Below are positions 1 to 5,957 of a stretch of 5,957 nt of DNA, one piece after another. A program made the translations under genes and the position numbers. The notes below the pieces were generated by a model. The model was not told the origin of the DNA. It made no database searches and was given only the letters and a program-made list of their open reading frames with translations. The DNA comes from Xanthobacteraceae bacterium (GTDB lineage: Bacteria; Pseudomonadota; Alphaproteobacteria; Rhizobiales; Xanthobacteraceae). Position 1 is the stretch's first letter. Every line of letters starts with the position of its first letter. The DNA is taken from the NCBI GenBank assembly GCA_030043335.1, contig JASHXX010000305.1, positions 1 through 5,957 of the forward strand. Direction: 5' to 3'.

Positions 1-1068
1 TTCCGTCTTGGCTGGCGTGGCGTGGTGGGGCATGCATCGCACCGCCCCGGTGCATTACGCCACTGTGACAGCGGCTCGCGGGCCCATTACCCGCACGGTG
101 ACGGCGACCGGAACCGTCAATCCGGTGTCGGCACCTATGTCTCGGGCGTGATTCAGAACATTTACTGCGACTACAACACACAAGTGCGGGCCGGTCAGGT
201 CTGCGCCAAGATCGATCCACGCCCGTATCAGGCGACGCTAGATCAGTATTCCGGTCAGCTCCTGCGTGACCAGGCGGTACGCGACAAGGATCGCATGGAT
301 CTCGCACGCTACCAACTGCTCGCCCAGCAGAACTCGATCGCGCGACAGCAGGCTGAGGACCAAGTCTATATCGTCAACCAGGACGAGGCGACCGTGAAAC
401 TCGACCAGGCTTTGGTCGAGGGCGCCAAGCTCAATCTCAACTATACTGACATCGTTTCGCCCGTGGACGGAACCGTCGTATCGCGCAACGTGACCGGCGG
501 GCAGACCGTCGCGGCGAGCTTTCAGACGCCGACGCTTTTCCTCATCGCCGCCGACCTCAAGAAGATGGAGGTGGACACCAATACCAGCGAAGGTGACATG
601 GGCGGCGTCAAGGATGGTGAGAAAGCCACTTTCACGGTCGACGCCTTCCCGCAGCGGCTCTTCCACGGCAACGTGACCCAGATCCGCGTGTCGCCGCAGA
701 CGGTCCAGAACGTGGTGACCTACGACGTCGTGGTTGGCGTGGATAATGGCGACCTGACGCTAATGCCCGGGATGACGGCGTCCACGCAGATTGTCGTTGA
801 TCAAAGAGATGACGTGCTGCGCGTGCCGAATCAGGCGCTGCGCTATATGCCCAGCGGCCCGTCGGCAGTTCAAGCTCGGAGCGTTCCGACGTCAAAAATC
901 TGGGTGCTGCGCGACGGCCAGCCTGTCGCAATCTCTATCGTCCCGGGCCTCAGCGACGACAATTTCACCGAGATCGTGAAGGGTGATCTTCGTCTGAGCG
1001 ATCAGATCATCACCGGCGAGACCCGAGGCAGCGCCAGCGGCCAGCCTGGTTTGCCGCCGCGGTCGTGA
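1..1068 (+). CDS. macA: MacA-like (HlyD/RND-type) periplasmic adaptor subunit, 5' partial, apparent frameshift near 127
   Basis: This is the periplasmic adaptor of a MacAB-type tripartite efflux pump, which links the inner-membrane ABC transporter to an outer-membrane channel. From about 127 the reading frame shows, in order, the lipoyl half-motif VGTYVSGVIQ, IDPRPYQ (211-231), a short Gln/Asp-rich coiled-coil hairpin (about 229-435), the second lipoyl half IVSPVDGTVVSR (451-486), and a beta-barrel and membrane-proximal region including VTYDVVVGVDN and DVLRVPNQALR. It stops with TGA at 1066-1068. Before 127 this frame gives an unrelated His/Arg/Gly-rich peptide. The adjacent frame (positions 2-127) instead gives a hydrophobic anchor end (VLAGVAWWG) and ITRTVTATGTVNPV, the expected MacA N-terminus, then hits TGA at 149-151. 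About four residues plus one base appear to be missing at the junction. The true start lies left of the window. The frameshift could be a real inactivating deletion or a sequence error. The family call is firm; function is uncertain. Confidence 0.9.
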   Translation, partial: FRLGWRGVVGHASHRPGALRHCDSGSRAHYPHGDGDRNRQSGVGTYVSGVIQNIYCDYNTQVRAGQVCAKIDPRPYQATLDQYSGQLLRDQAVRDKDRMDLARYQLLAQQNSIARQQAEDQVYIVNQDEATVKLDQALVEGAKLNLNYTDIVSPVDGTVVSRNVTGGQTVAASFQTPTLFLIAADLKKMEVDTNTSEGDMGGVKDGEKATFTVDAFPQRLFHGNVTQIRVSPQTVQNVVTYDVVVGVDNGDLTLMPGMTASTQIVVDQRDDVLRVPNQALRYMPSGPSAVQARSVPTSKIWVLRDGQPVAISIVPGLSDDNFTEIVKGDLRLSDQIITGETRGSASGQPGLPPRS

Positions 1069-1070
1069 GG
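1067..1070 (+). promoter_or_regulatory. Ribosome binding site deciding the macB start
   Basis: GAGG overlaps the macA stop codon and lies about 11 nt upstream of ATG 1082. The competing GTG at 1070 would overlap this site and have no Shine-Dalgarno of its own, and GTG 1100 has only a weak purine stretch before it. The overlap is consistent with translational coupling of macA and macB. Confidence 0.5.
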
Positions 1071-1081
1071 TGGGTAGCGCG

Positions 1082-3202
1082 ATGCTGCGCGAAGCAGCCG
1101 TGGCGACGCAGCCGATTATCAAGGTCGAAGATGTCACTCGCACCTTCGTCGTCGGTGACGTTAAGGTCTCAGCGCTTCGCGGCGTAAGCCTGACTATCCA
1201 ATCCGGCGAGTTCGTCGCCATTATGGGCTCGTCAGGCTCCGGCAAGTCCACGCTGATGAATATCCTTGGCTGCCTCGATAGACCGACGAGCGGCCACTAT
1301 TCTCTGGAAGGCGTGGACATCGCGGCGCTGCGCGAGCCGGAACTCGCCCGTATTCGCAGCGAGCGTCTCGGCTTTGTATTTCAGAGCTTCAACCTCCTGG
1401 CCCGCACCAGCGCGCTCGAGAATGTCGCCTTGCCGCTCTACTACGCCGCATCCGGGCCGAAGCGTCGCTTGGTGCGCGTGGAGCGGGCGCGGGCTGCGCT
1501 GCAGCTTCTTGGCCTGGGCGAGCGCGAACGCAACACACCGGGCCAGCTTTCCGGCGGCCAACAGCAGCGCGTCGCGATTGCCCGGGCGCTGATCAATGCG
1601 CCGAGCCTCCTGCTCGCAGACGAGCCTACGGGCAATCTAGACACGCGCACATCGCACGAGATCATGGAGACGCTGCGCTCGCTCAATCACGAGCAGCGAG
1701 TCACCATCATCCTTGTGACCCACGAGGCCGACATCGCCACCTATGCCGATCGCATCGTGACGATGCGCGACGGCAAGATCGTCGCCGACGAAAGCGTCCG
1801 CAAGCCGCCGGCGGCCGTCGTAGCTGCCGCGCCCGCAAGCTCGGCGATATTCCACCCATTTGCGCCAGCCGCCGTACCCGCGACCGGTGGATCCTTAGCT
1901 TTTGCGCTCATGATTCTCGCCGCCGCGGCGCAGGCGATCGGACGCAACAAAATGCGCTCGGCGCTGACCATGCTCGGGGTGTTCATCGGCGTCGCCGCAC
2001 TTATCGTCATGGTCGCGGTTGGCAACGGCGCGAGCGAAGCGGTGCGTAAGCAGATCGAGAGCCTCGGCACCAACGTGGTCGTCATCCTCCCCGGCGCGCT
2101 TACCACCGGCGGCATCCGTGCCGGCTTCGGCAGCGCCAGCACGCTTACCGTGGCCGACGCGCGGGCGATCCGCCGCGAAGATTCGGCGGTCGCGCAAGTC
2201 GGTTACCTCATTCGCCAGCAAGGGCAAGTACAGTACAGCAACCAAAACTGGACAACGAGCATCCAGGGCGTAAACGCTGTCTATCCCTTGATTACGAATT
2301 GGCAAATCGCCGCCGGCCGCGGCATCACCGCCGACGACAACAACAAGGCCAACCTCGTCACCGCCATCGGGCAGACGGTTTACCGTCAGCTCTTCAGCCC
2401 GGGGGAAAATCCGATCGGTGCCTATATCCAGGTCAAGAGCGTGCCGCTGCAGGTGATCGGTCTCCTCGCCGCGAAGGGGCAGTCGCCGTTCGGCGTGGAT
2501 CAGGACGACATCGTGATGATGCCGTTCACGACAGCCGAGCGCAAAGTGCTTGGGGTGGCAGCACCGACCCAGCAGCAAACGCCGCTCAATTGGCCCTATT
2601 TACCGCCGCCCAATCCGTACAATCTGCAAGCGCGGCTGACCGGCTATGCCAATGCGATCTACGTGCAGGCAGTAAGTCAGCCCTTGGTGCAGACCGCCAT
2701 TCGGCAAGCAAGCGATACGCTCATTCGCCGCCATCGGATCAAGCCGGGGGCCGTCAACGACTTCGACGTGCGCAACCTGAGCCAGTTTGTTGAAACCGCG
2801 GAGAGCAGCAGCCGCATCATGGCGCTCCTGCTGGCCGCCGTGGCGTCGATTTCCCTACTCGTCGGCGGCATCGGCATCATGAACATCCTCCTCGTCTCCG
2901 TAACCGAACGTACACGCGAGATCGGCTTGCGCATGGCGATCGGGGCGCGTCGGCTGCATGTATTGCTGCAGTTTCTTGCCGAGGCCATCTTTCTCAGCGT
3001 CAGCGGCGGCCTCGCCGGCATTGTCACGGGTATTGCGATTTCCGCAGTAGCTTCTTTGCTGTTCAGGTGGGCCGCTCCGGTATCGCTGGCGGCAGTCGCC
3101 GGCGGGTTCTTGTTCGCCGCGGCAGTTGGCGTGTTCTTTGGCTATTATCCGGCGCACAAGGCAGCAAGCCTAAATCCGATCGATGCCCTACGTTACGAGT
3201 GA
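1082..3202 (+). CDS. macB: MacB-like ABC efflux transporter, fused ATPase and permease
   Basis: This is the inner-membrane ATPase-permease of a MacAB-type pump; such pumps use ATP in a mechanotransmission cycle to push substrates (macrolides, lipopeptides, toxins in studied members) through the adaptor and a TolC-like channel. Counting from ATG 1082 (706 aa): Walker [10 protein letters not shown] at 49-57, Q-loop Gln at 101, signature LSGGQQQR at 156-163, Walker B LLLADEP at 176-182 with catalytic Glu 181, H-loop His at 214. An Ala/Pro-rich linker (about 245-270) leads to TM1 (about 294-314), a large periplasmic domain (about 315-575), then three TM segments (about 580-604, 628-660, 668-688) and the C-terminal NPIDALRYE typical of MacB/FtsX permeases. 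All ATPase motifs are intact. It is longer than E. coli MacB (648 aa), partly because of a Pro/Gln/Asn-rich periplasmic insertion at about 492-521. ATG 1082 is preferred because GAGG (1067-1070), overlapping the macA stop, sits at suitable spacing; GTG 1070 and GTG 1100 are alternatives. Cotranscription with macA is likely. Confidence 0.96.
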   Translation: MLREAAVATQPIIKVEDVTRTFVVGDVKVSALRGVSLTIQSGEFVAIMGSSGSGKSTLMNILGCLDRPTSGHYSLEGVDIAALREPELARIRSERLGFVFQSFNLLARTSALENVALPLYYAASGPKRRLVRVERARAALQLLGLGERERNTPGQLSGGQQQRVAIARALINAPSLLLADEPTGNLDTRTSHEIMETLRSLNHEQRVTIILVTHEADIATYADRIVTMRDGKIVADESVRKPPAAVVAAAPASSAIFHPFAPAAVPATGGSLAFALMILAAAAQAIGRNKMRSALTMLGVFIGVAALIVMVAVGNGASEAVRKQIESLGTNVVVILPGALTTGGIRAGFGSASTLTVADARAIRREDSAVAQVGYLIRQQGQVQYSNQNWTTSIQGVNAVYPLITNWQIAAGRGITADDNNKANLVTAIGQTVYRQLFSPGENPIGAYIQVKSVPLQVIGLLAAKGQSPFGVDQDDIVMMPFTTAERKVLGVAAPTQQQTPLNWPYLPPPNPYNLQARLTGYANAIYVQAVSQPLVQTAIRQASDTLIRRHRIKPGAVNDFDVRNLSQFVETAESSSRIMALLLAAVASISLLVGGIGIMNILLVSVTERTREIGLRMAIGARRLHVLLQFLAEAIFLSVSGGLAGIVTGIAISAVASLLFRWAAPVSLAAVAGGFLFAAAVGVFFGYYPAHKAASLNPIDALRYE

Positions 3203-3273
3203 GGCCGTTGCGTCGGATCAAAACGCAGCCATCCATCGCTTTTATCCGTATCCACGCGATAGTCGGATCAGGG

Positions 3274-3295
3274 GGATTCGGCGAGCCGAAAATCC
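3274..3295. terminator. Weak stem-loop between convergent genes, possible terminator
   Basis: An inverted repeat TTCGG-CGAG-CCGAA (3277-3290) can be extended by three more pairs (GGA 3274-3276 with TCC 3293-3295) across a two-base AA bulge. It lies between the convergent ends of macB (3202) and the small secreted-protein gene (3299), where a shared terminator would be expected. Neither strand has a U-tract after the stem, so intrinsic termination is doubtful. The rest of 3203-3298 holds no gene that I can see. Confidence 0.25.
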
Positions 3296-3298
3296 GGA

Positions 3299-3679
3299 TC
3301 ACGGCGGCTGCGCCGCGCGGCAATGGCCGTACTCGGTGCTCACCTTGTCCGCTCCGTATTGCTGCCAAACGATACCCAGCGAGGATCGGTCGATACCAAG
3401 GCTGATGTTGTCGGCCTGTCCATTTATGGACACGTTGCTGATCGTCACTTTTGTGAAGCTGTAGCTATGGCCGCCATCTTCTTGAGCCGTCACGGTCTTG
3501 TCGTATTCGTCAAATGCAACAACAATCGATCGGCTTTCGGATCCAGGTTGGCCGTCCCTATCGGCCAAGATACAATTGAGCCGTTGCTGCTGAGCGGAGC
3601 TGCCGGTACTCCATGCCGCTACAGCGAACAATGCGCTGACAACAATCGCCGTCGTCGAGCAGCCATTTCGTATTCTCAT
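3299..3679 (-). CDS. Small secreted protein of unknown function, signal peptide
   Basis: I do not recognise a named family. From ATG 3679 the product is 126 aa. It begins with a classic Sec signal peptide: basic start (MRIRNG), hydrophobic core about residues 9-24 (TTAIVVSALFAVAAWS), and a probable cleavage site after SSA at about 29. The mature protein is about 97 aa, polar and beta-rich in appearance, with exactly two cysteines (C36 near its start, C120 near its end) that could form a disulfide in the periplasm. The segment NISLGIDRSSLGIVWQQYG looks compact and conserved-like. An in-frame TTG at 3691 would add four residues, but the purine-rich GGAGTTGAG (3695-3687) fits better as the ribosome site for ATG 3679. 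The gene is convergent with macB, and the region upstream shows an AT-rich patch (about 3701-3717) that could hold a -10 element but no convincing -35. Real protein: likely. Function: unknown. Confidence 0.75.
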   Translation of the reverse strand: MRIRNGCSTTAIVVSALFAVAAWSTGSSAQQQRLNCILADRDGQPGSESRSIVVAFDEYDKTVTAQEDGGHSYSFTKVTISNVSINGQADNISLGIDRSSLGIVWQQYGADKVSTEYGHCRAAQPP

Positions 3680-3871
3680 TCGTGTTCTCAACTCCGGGCA
3701 CGTTATTATGAATTTTAGTCGCCTCGCATCGAGCTGTTTCCGCGAGCTCCGATATTTTTGAGATCGAGCACAACGCGCCTAATGTCCGATCCTGCGTCCT
3801 CTGCGCGGAAACCGAGTTCGGCACACATTTGCAGGCATGGTCGCGCTCCTTGCCGGAGTGATGGCCAGACG
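3680..3871 (-). other. Spacer between the secreted-protein gene and the MFS remnant; possible gene debris
   Basis: No intact gene is evident. On the minus strand one frame, ending at TAA 3717-3715, reads as a plausible protein C-terminus: ELGFRAEDAGSDIRR followed by VVLDLKN and a short polar tail. It has no start codon or recognisable family of its own and runs upstream into the MFS remnant in a different frame. It could be the end of a gene fused by deletion to the MFS fragment, or chance. The part nearest 3680 should contain the promoter of the secreted-protein gene, but I see only an AT-rich stretch. Confidence 0.25.
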
Positions 3872-4188
3872 TAACCGCACCAAACAACAACATGAAGCCC
3901 CGGTCTCTCATTCCAAGGGGATTCCAAGTGTCCCGGACGAATCCGAAAAGGCAAGATAGATAGAGCGGGATGGCGGAGACAAGCCGGAAATCGGCAAGCT
4001 GGGACGCCGGTAAGTGCAACTTGTTTTTGAGAAGAAAGCTGATGGGAATGTCAATGAGGCCTCCCGGCGGCGAACCGAAGGCCAGTAAAACAATCAAAAC
4101 GGCGAGGTAAAGAAAGATTCTTGCCTGTACCAAGTGTGGCAAGCTAGTCGGAGCGACGGCGGTGGGCGCCGAATGGTTTTGTCGTCAT
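3872..4188 (-). pseudogene. N-terminal remnant of an MFS transporter (about 100 codons), frameshifted and truncated
   Basis: The minus strand encodes a recognisable start of a major facilitator superfamily permease: a first membrane helix (ARIFLYLAVLIVLLAFG), then GGLIDIPISFLL, a cytoplasmic-type segment, a second helix (SAIPLYLSCLFGF), the charged loop VRDTWNPLGMRDRG and the beginning of a third helix (FMLLFGAVT). Resemblance then stops abruptly around 3872, although the family is normally 400-500 aa with about 12 helices. The start is also damaged. An ATG at 4188-4186 begins MTTK, but reaching the conserved frame needs one A removed from the AAAA run (TTTT at 4177-4180 on the + strand), which would give MTTNHSAPTAVAPTSLPHL; otherwise that frame stops at TAG. 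The conserved frame itself has only TTG near its beginning. Several codons (TTA, CTA, TTG) are unusual for such a GC-rich genome. A non-functional relic is the simplest reading; substrate unknown. Confidence 0.7.
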
Positions 4189-4246
4189 CGCCCGAAAACG
4201 GTTATGATAATCAGGGCGCAGGGGTACTGGCCTACTGAGGGTCCGT

Positions 4247-4903
4247 TCACTCGCGAGGGTAGCCTACCGTCTGTGCGAAGGTCACGAACTGTTGCTCAGG
4301 TAGGCGCATCAGCCGCGCCAGTTTTGGATAATCGACCGCTGCGCGGAACACGCTGGCAAGCCCCTCCGAGGCGCAGAACAAATAGACGTTCTGCCCGATG
4401 AACCCGGTGTCGACCGAAGCGTAAAGCCGGCGCTCCTCGAGCGAAATGTCAGTCATGCGCTCACCGTGCGCGACATAGACGAGGTTGAGCGCTGCTGTGC
4501 CGACGAAATCCTGTAGCCCGGTCGCCGCGCGGATGTCGTCGGGCTGATGCAGCAGCAGCGCGTGCGCCTGAGGTTCGTAGAGCCAAACTCCGTCTTCCAT
4601 CGCCGCGTAGATGTCGATCACCATTACGTGCCGCCAATAGGGCGCGGTGCGGTCGCCGCTCGGCCGGTTGACGCCGAAGGCGGCCCAAAGCAGGTCAGAC
4701 AGTGCCTGCGGCGATAGCTTGCGGTCCGAATACTCGCGCGTCGAACGTCGAAGCTTCAGTGCCCTGAGCAACGGCTGGCCCCCGTCGTTGCGCGGCGGCG
4801 GCAACGTGACGGACTTGGCCTCCTGGGCCATGGCGACCATTGGCACTGCGGCGATGGCTGCGCTGGCGAGAATTTCGACACTGGCTTGGCGTCGCGTCAT
4901 CAT
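4247..4903 (-). CDS. SagB/ThcOx-type nitroreductase family protein with Tat-like signal peptide
   Basis: This is an FMN-dependent nitroreductase-fold oxidoreductase, closest in look to the SagB/ThcOx subgroup. From ATG 4903 it is 218 aa. The flavin-binding start RRSTREYSDRKLSPQAL (about 52-68) is followed by LLWAAFGVNRP (71-81), the second cofactor and dimer region VDTGFIGQNVYLFCASEGLASV (about 164-185, split here as VDTGFIGQ and NVYLFCASEG), and a C-terminal QTVGYPRE. The N-terminus has a twin-arginine signal: MTRRQAS, a hydrophobic stretch (about 11-24) and AMA-QE as a likely cleavage site near residue 26. Tat export fits an enzyme that must fold around FMN before crossing the membrane. AGGAG (4913-4909) precedes tandem ATG codons at 4903 and 4900; either could serve, and an upstream in-frame GTG at 4939 lacks support. 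No SagC/SagD or peptide-precursor gene is adjacent, so bacteriocin maturation is not implied. The substrate is unknown. Confidence 0.9.
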   Translation of the reverse strand: MMTRRQASVEILASAAIAAVPMVAMAQEAKSVTLPPPRNDGGQPLLRALKLRRSTREYSDRKLSPQALSDLLWAAFGVNRPSGDRTAPYWRHVMVIDIYAAMEDGVWLYEPQAHALLLHQPDDIRAATGLQDFVGTAALNLVYVAHGERMTDISLEERRLYASVDTGFIGQNVYLFCASEGLASVFRAAVDYPKLARLMRLPEQQFVTFAQTVGYPRE

Positions 4904-4908
4904 CGTTG

Positions 4909-4913
4909 CTCCT
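4909..4913 (-). promoter_or_regulatory. Ribosome binding site of the nitroreductase gene
   Basis: AGGAG on the minus strand is 5 nt from ATG 4903 and 8 nt from the adjacent ATG 4900. This strong site rules against the upstream in-frame GTG at 4939 and places the twin-arginine signal at the true N-terminus. Confidence 0.75.
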
Positions 4914-5240
4914 ATTCTAACCGGCGGGCCCTCTCGCACTGGAGAAGGTCTGGTTTAACTGGTTCCTGAAAGCGACGCGAGTACGGTAGCTCCCATGTTT
5001 TAAAGCCACTCCGGGATTCCGACGCAAACCTCGGTTCCCGACCTTGAGCTAAGTCAATTTTGCGTTCGATGGGCTAACCCGACGCGGGCGCAAGGCCGAC
5101 GCGGCGATAATCAGGTTTGTGAAGACACTCGAGTGCACAAACTGCCAGCGGGCAGGGGCATACATCGTCTTCGTTGGCCCGAAGGTCATCCCGACTGTGC
5201 ACTGCGTGCTAAATGTTCAAAGTGGCATGATTTGCGAAGA
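4914..5240. other. Intergenic region without a convincing gene
   Basis: About 330 bases separate the EEP gene end from the nitroreductase ribosome site. Open frames crossing it on the + strand have no good ribosome site and overlap the EEP gene antisense, and their residues resemble no family I know. It contains the FNR/FixK-like palindrome (5044-5057). I could not place a convincing -35/-10 pair for the nitroreductase, nor a terminator for the EEP gene. Confidence 0.5.
5044..5057. promoter_or_regulatory. FNR/FixK-like binding site
   Basis: The 14-mer TTGAGCTAAGTCAA (minus strand TTGACTTAGCTCAA) matches the FNR/FixK consensus half-sites TTGA-N6-TCAA on both arms. Its centre is about 147 bases upstream of the nitroreductase start. 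If it activates that gene from about -41, transcription would begin near 5010 and leave a leader of about 107 nt. No good -10 box is visible at the required place, so the assignment rests on the palindrome and its intergenic position. It could also act on an unrecognised + strand transcript. Confidence 0.45.
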
Positions 5241-5957
5241 TCATCGCGCTTCCGGCCGCATGCCATTCTCGAAATCCTGCCACGCCGGTTCGCGCTTACT
5301 TGCCGGCGCCGGCCGACGCAATTGTGCCATATCATGCTTCCCCTTCCGAAATTTCAGATCTAGCGTCTCGAAAAACGTCTGTCCCACGCGAATACGGTTT
5401 GGTGCATCGGACATCGCCCGTGCCCATCTTTCTACGCCGGCGCGCAGCTTGAAACGCCTGACATGTGCGGTGCAGGATCCATCCGAGACTTGGCTTCCCG
5501 GTAGGACATGCAGATCGAGCCTGATCGGATGGTGGTCAGAAGGACCGCGCGACAGCACCCGGGCATATGTGCAGCGCAAACCGCGCGCCATGCAACGATC
5601 GAGACGAAGGGAAACGATATTGGTCGGACTGTGGGTGGGTTGCCGCGGTCCGATGTCTTTGAAGCCGGCAAGCTTGATCGGCCCAATCGCGTTGTAGTCG
5701 CCGATGACGGCCGCCGGCCCGTCGAGAGCATTTGCGACGTGCGCCAATTGCCAGCGATTCAGAAGCTGCCCATGCGAAAGATGGACGTTCGCGAAAGCCA
5801 CTTTGCCCAACTGCACGATTTGTGCGACGCGGGGTGGCACGCGACCCGGCAGCTGTGAAACCGGTAGAGGCAGCGCATATGGCGGTCTAAGTGGATCGGG
5901 GCTCCAAACGGCCAGACCGTAAATGCGGCCGTCCAGTGGCTCGCGGAAAAAATATCC
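5241..5957 (-). CDS. Endonuclease/exonuclease/phosphatase (EEP) family protein, N-terminus outside window
   Basis: The minus-strand frame is open from the right edge to TGA at 5243-5241, giving 238 visible residues. EEP catalytic motifs appear in order, counting from the window edge: NVHLSHG (57-63, His), GDYNA (86-90, the GDxN metal/catalytic motif), RLDRC (118-122, Asp), and SDHHP (140-144, the terminal catalytic Asp-His pair). The family hydrolyses phosphodiester or phosphate-ester bonds in a metal-dependent way; members include nucleases and phosphatases, so the substrate cannot be named. The first metal-binding segment (N and E motifs) lies outside the window. The EEP fold normally ends just after the SDH motif, here near LDLHV (about residue 151). 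The frame continues for about 87 more residues, rich in Arg/Lys, which I do not recognise. An internal GTG at 5840 would cut into the domain and is not the real start. Whether it is cotranscribed with the nitroreductase is doubtful given the gap of over 300 bases. Confidence 0.85.
   Translation of the reverse strand, partial: GYFFREPLDGRIYGLAVWSPDPLRPPYALPLPVSQLPGRVPPRVAQIVQLGKVAFANVHLSHGQLLNRWQLAHVANALDGPAAVIGDYNAIGPIKLAGFKDIGPRQPTHSPTNIVSLRLDRCMARGLRCTYARVLSRGPSDHHPIRLDLHVLPGSQVSDGSCTAHVRRFKLRAGVERWARAMSDAPNRIRVGQTFFETLDLKFRKGKHDMAQLRRPAPASKREPAWQDFENGMRPEAR

Noticed and set aside
1895..2578. 227-codon minus-strand frame within macB
   Set aside because: It is the antisense shadow of a clearly coding, motif-complete macB in GC-rich DNA; no family features.
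3212..3301. Repeated GTCGGATCA (3212-3220, 3262-3270) and a third CGGATCA (3295-3301)
   Set aside because: Short 7-9-mers at this frequency can arise by chance and show no array structure or matching function.
3558..3871. Continuation of the MFS frame to a 194-codon open frame
   Set aside because: After about 3872 the translation loses membrane character and runs antisense-like across the secreted-protein gene in a different frame; treated as read-through of a broken gene.
4950..4964. Direct repeat CTGGTT-TAA-CTGGTT upstream of the nitroreductase
   Set aside because: The two 6-mers are spaced nearly one helical turn, but they are short and match no operator I can name.
4206..5114. GATAATCAGG present on both sides of the nitroreductase gene (4206-4215 and 5105-5114)
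   Set aside because: A single 10-mer match is expected by chance in a window of this size; no further flanking identity or mobile-element genes.
5119..5697. Long + strand frame starting with a CxxC motif (ECTNCQ), zinc-ribbon-like
   Set aside because: It overlaps the well-supported EEP gene antisense for most of its length, begins with GTG behind a poor ribosome site, and its residues past the CxxC look like antisense translation.

Overview
The window is GC-rich, with dense genes and the family signatures expected of an alphaproteobacterium, most likely a Rhizobiales/Bradyrhizobium-type genome. That assignment rests on my memory of related protein families, not on a search. I see no rRNA, tRNA, CRISPR array, transposase or integrase.

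Layout. The left half (1-3202, + strand) is a two-gene MacA/MacB-type efflux operon: a periplasmic adaptor cut by the left window edge, then a complete fused ATPase-permease. The adaptor carries an apparent frameshift near 127 that separates its membrane anchor and first lipoyl half-motif from the rest. Everything to the right is on the minus strand. A short gap with a weak stem-loop (3203-3298) lies between the convergent genes. It is followed by a small secreted protein of unknown function (3299-3679), then a spacer containing at most gene debris (3680-3871). Next are the first ~100 codons of a decayed MFS transporter (3872-4188), a SagB/ThcOx-type nitroreductase with a Tat-like signal peptide (4247-4903), a non-coding gap with an FNR/FixK-like palindrome (5044-5057), and the C-terminal part of an endonuclease/exonuclease/phosphatase (EEP) family protein running off the right edge (5241-5957).

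How the genes work together. Only MacA/MacB form an evident functional unit: adaptor plus ABC pump, which would need an outer-membrane TolC-type channel that is not in this window. The minus-strand genes look like unrelated neighbours, two of them exported, around a degraded transporter. That suggests a locally plastic stretch with gene loss. The FNR/FixK-like site suggests the nitroreductase may respond to low oxygen, but no clear core promoter supports this.

I found no convincing novel multi-gene system. The points most worth a second look are the macA frameshift, the double-lesion MFS remnant, the palindrome upstream of the exported nitroreductase, and the extra C-terminal tail on the EEP protein.
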